Below, piece by piece: positions 6,369 to 9,398 of a stretch of 9,398 bases of DNA. Location: positions 1 to 9,398 of the forward strand of contig VHDG01000102.1 of the NCBI GenBank assembly GCA_016871475.1, in the 5' to 3' direction. The notes beneath the pieces are model-generated. The model worked only from the letters and a program-made list of their open reading frames with translations. It made no database searches and had not been told where the DNA came from. Source of the stretch: Verrucomicrobiota bacterium (GTDB lineage: Bacteria; Verrucomicrobiota; Verrucomicrobiia; Limisphaerales; UBA11320). How positions within the stretch are numbered: position 1 is the stretch's first letter; each line of letters begins with the position of its first letter. A program made the translations under genes and the position numbers.

Positions 6369-7256
6369 TCAATCGCGAGAGCGAGTGAAGAAGCGTCGAT
6401 TTAAAAGCGATTGGGTCGTGTAGAAGCGCCAGGCGGTTCGCAGCGCCTGCAACGCCCCGGCCACGCGAGGAAAGTTTCGTCGCAGGAAGCCCGGGCTTGC
6501 GTCTCCGGCCGGAAGCGGGGCCCGCGAAGGAGGCTGTCCCGTCTTGGACCATTCCTCCACGTAGTCGCTCTGTTGCGGGGTCTGAGAAAAGATCTGAACT
6601 GTTCGCCTGCGTGTCGCATGCAGCAGCATCTGGGTCGGCATGAAGCTGATGAGTTCCACACGCGACCGGATCTTCGCAGGATCCGCCACGTCGTACCAGG
6701 ATCCGTAGGGACCGGACCCGTGAAGGATCAGGCGTTGAACTTCAAACCCGTTCGCATCGCTGAAGACCCGGTAGAACAACTCAGGGCTGAATTGATAGAA
6801 CCCATGGCCCATGCAGTTGTTGGCCGCTGTGTGGATGAAGAGCGATCCGCCTTCCTTGAGAAACTCCATGCAGTTTCTGATCGCGACCGGGAAGTTGAAG
6901 ACGTGCTCGATGGAGCCTCCGTCGAACACCGTGTCGAACTGCTCTCTCATCCCCGGCCCAATGGGTTGATTCATGTCGTGGACGACAGAGGCATTCTGGT
7001 AGCCCGATGCATCGAGAGAGATGACTTCCGCGGCTCCCAGCGATTTAAAAACAGGTTCCGCAAACCACACAGGGCCAGGGTCTGTCAAAAGCGGCTGAAT
7101 GTGGGCCAGGTCGATACCCTCAGCCCGCATCATCTGTGCTGCCCGGTCCGGAGACAGGGCCAGCTCAATCCGTCCGAATGTCAGAACTCGTCCCAGCCGG
7201 ACACCGCGGCGACGGGCCAGCAGGAGCAGCTTCAAACCATGAATATCCAAGCCCAT
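6369..7256 (-). CDS. SAM methyltransferase-like protein of surface-glycan type
   Basis: I start it at ATG 7256 (295 residues, MGLDIHGLKLLLLARRRGV); the frame is open to 7364, but that stretch is low in protein character and crosses the divergent gap. The pattern is a class I Rossmann methyltransferase: the acidic strand end EVISLDAS (77-84), HDMNQPIG (93-100), FDTVFDGGSIEHVFNFP (107-123) as the motif around strand 4, then LKEGGSLFIHTAANNCMGHGFYQFSPELF (133-161) with the NN...GHGFYQFSPELF block. From general knowledge this block recurs in proteins encoded in polysaccharide and lipopolysaccharide clusters; the substrate is unknown. A canonical glycine-rich motif I (GxGxG) is missing: the corresponding stretch reads FAEPVFKSLGAAEV. 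The C-terminal 60 residues are basic and helical. The gene is divergent from the aminotransferase, which supports a glycan role. Catalytic activity is unproven. Confidence 0.75.
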   Translation of the reverse strand: MGLDIHGLKLLLLARRRGVRLGRVLTFGRIELALSPDRAAQMMRAEGIDLAHIQPLLTDPGPVWFAEPVFKSLGAAEVISLDASGYQNASVVHDMNQPIGPGMREQFDTVFDGGSIEHVFNFPVAIRNCMEFLKEGGSLFIHTAANNCMGHGFYQFSPELFYRVFSDANGFEVQRLILHGSGPYGSWYDVADPAKIRSRVELISFMPTQMLLHATRRRTVQIFSQTPQQSDYVEEWSKTGQPPSRAPLPAGDASPGFLRRNFPRVAGALQALRTAWRFYTTQSLLNRRFFTRSRD

Positions 7257-7352
7257 GCGGCGACTACAGTGCGAATACCTTGAGGCGGGTGGCAATAGCG
7301 AAAACGTAAACTCTCCGTGACCCAACGCCAGCGACCCCCTAGGCTCCTCGAA

Positions 7353-8762
7353 ATGACTGCCCATCCTGTTGCTTCACTCAAGAATCGTGAGAAGCCGACG
7401 CCCACACCCTTGCCTTCCGCGTTCCCCGGGGCTGAGTGGTATGACGACGAGGAGATTCAGGCAGCCACCCGAGTCCTCCGCAACCGTTCCCCTTTTCGGT
7501 ACTACGGCCCCAAGTGGGAAGGCGAAGTCGCCGGCCTCGAACGCGAGTTCGCCCGATTCCTGTCCAGCCGGCCGGGCGAGCCATGGCCTGAGAAAACCGA
7601 TCTATTCGTCACCGCCGTCAACTCAGGAACCGGTGCTCTCGAGGTCGCCCTGGACGCCATGGGCGTGGGCGAGGGAGATGAAGTGCTTGTCCAGGGGTTC
7701 ATGTGGATTTCCAGCATCTCGGCCATCGTGCGCAATCGGGCGATCCCGGTTCTCGTGGACTCGGATGACACCCTCAACATGGATCCCGCGAGCATCCGCA
7801 GCCGGGTCACACCCCGCACCCGGGTGATCATGCCTGTTCCCATGATGGGCGGATGCGCACGCATCGGTGCCATCATGGAGGAGGTCCGCGCCATCAACGC
7901 AGACCGCGAAAAGCAGGGGCTTCCACCCATCCTTGTGCTCGAAGACTGCGCTCAGGTGATGGGTGCACATGCCACCGGTGCTCCTGGATCCCGGGTCCCT
8001 CTCGGCTCCCCCGGCATTCACCGCGTAGGAACCTTCGGCGACGCTGCTATCTTCAGCCTGCAGATCAACAAGAACATCACTGCGGGTGAAGGAGGACTGG
8101 TTGTCACTCGGGATCCTGCCCTAGCACGTCTGATCGAGGCTCTTCACAACACCGGGTTTGCCCGCGATGAAGCCCAGCCCAAAACCTGGTACGGCGACTC
8201 GCCTGTCGGCTGGGGACATGGACGTCGAATGACCGAACTCCAAGGTGCCATCGCACGCGTTCAGCTGAAACGACTCGACTCCATCATTCTCCGAATGAGG
8301 GAAAGCCATGGTCGAATCGAGAGCTTCATTCGATCGTTGGGTCTGGTGCCCCGCTCGAGAGCAGACGCCTCCAATCCCGGAGACACAGGCTACTATTGCC
8401 TGTTCAGCATTCCGGTTCAGGGGCGGAGCCATGATGAACAGGTAAGGTATGGACGCGCCGTCGCGGATGCCCTCGCGCCATTCGGGTTGAATCCCTGGTT
8501 CATGCACGATTTCGAAGTCCACGTTTACTACAACATCCAGTCCTTGGTGGAAAAGTGGCCGGTCCATAAAGCCGGTCCCTGGGATGCTTCTGCGGCAGCG
8601 ACATCCCTGCAGGTTTATGATCGGGGCACCCTTCCACGGCTCGACGCTCTCCTGACTTCAACGATCGGTATCAACGTTCCCAGTCGCCTGTCCGAGGCGG
8701 ATGAGAATTACATCCGACGCGTTCTTGCGTACGTGAACGACAACGTCATTCAACAATCATGA
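7353..8762 (+). CDS. PLP-dependent sugar aminotransferase, DegT/DnrJ/EryC1/StrS family
   Basis: These enzymes transfer an amino group, usually from glutamate, to a keto-sugar (often nucleotide-linked), making amino sugars for O-antigens and other glycans. From ATG 7353 (469 residues) the visible features are RYYGP (49-53), the phosphate-binding SGTGAL (91-96), DEVLVQGFMW (109-118), the PLP-ring Asp198 in LEDCAQVMGAH with Gln201, the Schiff-base Lys240 in FSLQINKNITAGEGG (S-x4-K spacing), and MTELQGAIARVQ (293-304). A GTG at 7317 is an alternative in-frame start adding 12 residues; neither start has a good ribosome-binding site. The protein is longer than the ~370-400 typical of the family, with an extra segment around 184-192 (INADREKQG) and the Gly/Pro-rich insert at 208-224. 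The RYYGP start and MPVPMMGG block recall KdnA (8-amino-Kdo synthesis), but the substrate cannot be assigned. Confidence 0.9.
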   Translation: MTAHPVASLKNREKPTPTPLPSAFPGAEWYDDEEIQAATRVLRNRSPFRYYGPKWEGEVAGLEREFARFLSSRPGEPWPEKTDLFVTAVNSGTGALEVALDAMGVGEGDEVLVQGFMWISSISAIVRNRAIPVLVDSDDTLNMDPASIRSRVTPRTRVIMPVPMMGGCARIGAIMEEVRAINADREKQGLPPILVLEDCAQVMGAHATGAPGSRVPLGSPGIHRVGTFGDAAIFSLQINKNITAGEGGLVVTRDPALARLIEALHNTGFARDEAQPKTWYGDSPVGWGHGRRMTELQGAIARVQLKRLDSIILRMRESHGRIESFIRSLGLVPRSRADASNPGDTGYYCLFSIPVQGRSHDEQVRYGRAVADALAPFGLNPWFMHDFEVHVYYNIQSLVEKWPVHKAGPWDASAAATSLQVYDRGTLPRLDALLTSTIGINVPSRLSEADENYIRRVLAYVNDNVIQQS

Positions 8763-8914
8763 CCCGATCCTGGACTGCAGCTGACCGTCTCAGAACGTTT
8801 GTCCTGTTTCTTGAGAGCGAACCTGGAAGCGAGTTTCTGGACTTCCATCAAACGTCACCGCCAGTTTTTGGCGCACCGCGACTTCGTGTCAGCCATCTGG
8901 GAGGGAGATTATGA
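8759..8914 (+). CDS. Possible 51-residue ORF bridged by ATGA overlaps
   Basis: An ATG at 8759-8761 overlaps the aminotransferase stop (ATGA), and this frame runs 51 codons to a TGA at 8912-8914 that overlaps the next ATG at 8911 (again ATGA). The product begins MTRSWTAADRLRTFVLFLESE, has no membrane segment or known motif, and ends in the basic LRVSHLGGRL. The double stop/start overlap is the pattern of translational coupling. Against it, third-position GC is only about half, lower than in another open frame across the same bases, and no ribosome-binding site is needed or seen. It may be a genuine small protein, a relay that keeps ribosomes moving to the downstream gene, or chance. Confidence 0.35.
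   Translation: MTRSWTAADRLRTFVLFLESEPGSEFLDFHQTSPPVFGAPRLRVSHLGGRL
8899..8907 (+). promoter_or_regulatory. Strong ribosome-binding site for the EIIC-like gene
   Basis: GGGAGGGAG ends three bases before the ATG at 8911 and contains GGAGG (8900-8904) with six bases of spacing. It is the best Shine-Dalgarno sequence in the window, where most genes have none, and it fixes the start of the permease-like gene at 8911. Confidence 0.75.
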
Positions 8915-9398
8915 AACGGCTAACAGAACTTCTGAACCGGCACCTGGTGCCTCCGCTGACGGTGCTCAGCGAGAACCCCTACCTTTCCGCCATCCGGGCG
9001 GGCATGGTCTCCATCGTACCCCTCACGATCATCGGCGGCCTGTTCATGGTCGCCTGCTTCTTTCCCGTTGCCTGGAGTTCGGGCCGATTGGCACCCGATG
9101 AGATCAAGACGCCTCGCACGCTGGCGGTGCAATTGGCGCAGCCGACCAACGAGATCTCAAAATTCCTGAGCGCAAAGATTTCCCCGGCCTCCCGCACGGC
9201 GTTGGAACGTCAGATGGCCTCCTCTGATGTGGACACGGCTTGGGTGAACTCTGTGGTGACGGACTTCAACCAGCTGATATCGGGCCGTTCGTTTTATGAA
9301 CCCGGCCGGTTCACCAACGTCCCGCTACGTGAGGTCACCCAGCAATTGATGGACCGCGCATCCGGAGGAATGGATCTGGCCCGACTGAACCGACTTCT
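8911..9398 (+). CDS. PTS EIIC-like sugar permease, N-terminal part (runs off window)
   Basis: The frame from ATG 8911 is open to the window end (162 complete codons). The N-terminus LNRHLVPPLTVLSENPYLSAIRAGMVSIVPLTIIGGLFMVACFF closely follows lactose/cellobiose-type PTS EIIC proteins such as ChbC (amphipathic helix, NP..L.AIR.G, then PLT..G..F), which form the membrane channel for sugar uptake coupled to phosphorylation. The first membrane helix spans about residues 29-51. Instead of the next membrane helix soon after, residues 55-162 are hydrophilic and helix-rich (for example TNEISKFLSAKISPASRTALERQM), which is unusual. No EIIA, EIIB or HPr gene is in view, so transport activity is unproven; a sensor or regulatory protein that reuses an EIIC domain is an alternative. 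It lies in line with the aminotransferase gene, so co-transcription is likely. Confidence 0.7.
   Translation, partial: MKRLTELLNRHLVPPLTVLSENPYLSAIRAGMVSIVPLTIIGGLFMVACFFPVAWSSGRLAPDEIKTPRTLAVQLAQPTNEISKFLSAKISPASRTALERQMASSDVDTAWVNSVVTDFNQLISGRSFYEPGRFTNVPLREVTQQLMDRASGGMDLARLNRL

Noticed and set aside
6411..7283. Long plus-strand open frame (290 codons) opposite the methyltransferase-like gene
   Set aside because: The minus strand carries recognisable methyltransferase blocks, while the plus-strand product is Arg/His-rich with no motif, typical of an antisense shadow.
7280..7312. TTGAGG ... TAAACT as an aminotransferase promoter
   Set aside because: The spacer is 21 bases, too long for a normal promoter, and both boxes are poor matches.
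8859..8873. CGCCA-GTTTT-TGGCG hairpin as a terminator after the aminotransferase
   Set aside because: The stem is only 5 bp, no T run follows, and a strong ribosome-binding site just downstream implies transcription continues.
8799..9101. Plus-strand 100-codon frame overlapping the small ORF and the EIIC-like start
   Set aside because: Its first part has good third-position GC, but it runs out of frame across the EIIC-like N-terminus, where the 8911 frame has a strong ribosome-binding site and a clear membrane helix. It could at most be a remnant following the aminotransferase stop in the same frame.

Overview
This is a moderately GC-rich bacterial window of mixed housekeeping and accessory genes. 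No rRNA, tRNA, insertion sequence or CRISPR array is visible. Several features fit a Verrucomicrobiota/PVC-type Gram-negative: most starts have weak or no Shine-Dalgarno sequence, a (TCGTAA)3 hexamer repeat sits between genes, a beta-carbonic anhydrase carries an export signal, and a small anchored protein follows murA. This placement is inferred from style and was not tested by any search.

Layout, left to right. (1) 2-460 (+) is the 3' end of an unrecognised protein with one EF-hand-like Ca2+ loop. (2) 461-550 is a convergent gap holding a C-rich tract and the hexamer repeat. (3) 551-3110 (-) is a compact operon read leftward: prmC (release-factor glutamine methyltransferase), murA (first committed step of peptidoglycan synthesis), then a small membrane-anchored protein whose ATG overlaps the murA stop. 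prmC is not preceded by prfA here. (4) 3111-3390 is a divergent gap with three predicted hairpins and a heat-shock-like promoter for htpG. The -35 of that promoter lies in a perfect dyad. (5) 3391-5244 (+) is htpG (bacterial Hsp90). (6) 5241-6290 (-) is a beta-carbonic anhydrase predicted to be exported, with a histidine-rich C-terminal tail; its stop and that of htpG share one CTAG. (7) 6369-7256 (-) is a divergent methyltransferase-like protein of a type I associate with surface glycan loci. (8) 7353-8762 (+) is a PLP-dependent DegT/DnrJ/EryC1/StrS sugar aminotransferase, divergent from it. (9) 8759-8914 (+) is a possible 51-residue ORF joined by ATGA overlaps at both ends. (10) 8911 to the window edge (+) is the N-terminus of a PTS EIIC-like (lactose/cellobiose type) permease with an unusually long hydrophilic segment after its first membrane helix.

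Functionally, the left half serves translation termination, cell-wall synthesis and protein folding. The right half looks like envelope and carbohydrate chemistry: nucleotide-sugar amination, a glycan-type methyltransferase, a sugar-permease-like protein and extracytoplasmic CO2/bicarbonate exchange. The points most worth checking are the aminotransferase/small ORF/EIIC-like chain, the structured prmC-htpG gap and the His-tailed carbonic anhydrase. I saw no clear evidence of a wholly new defence or mobile system.
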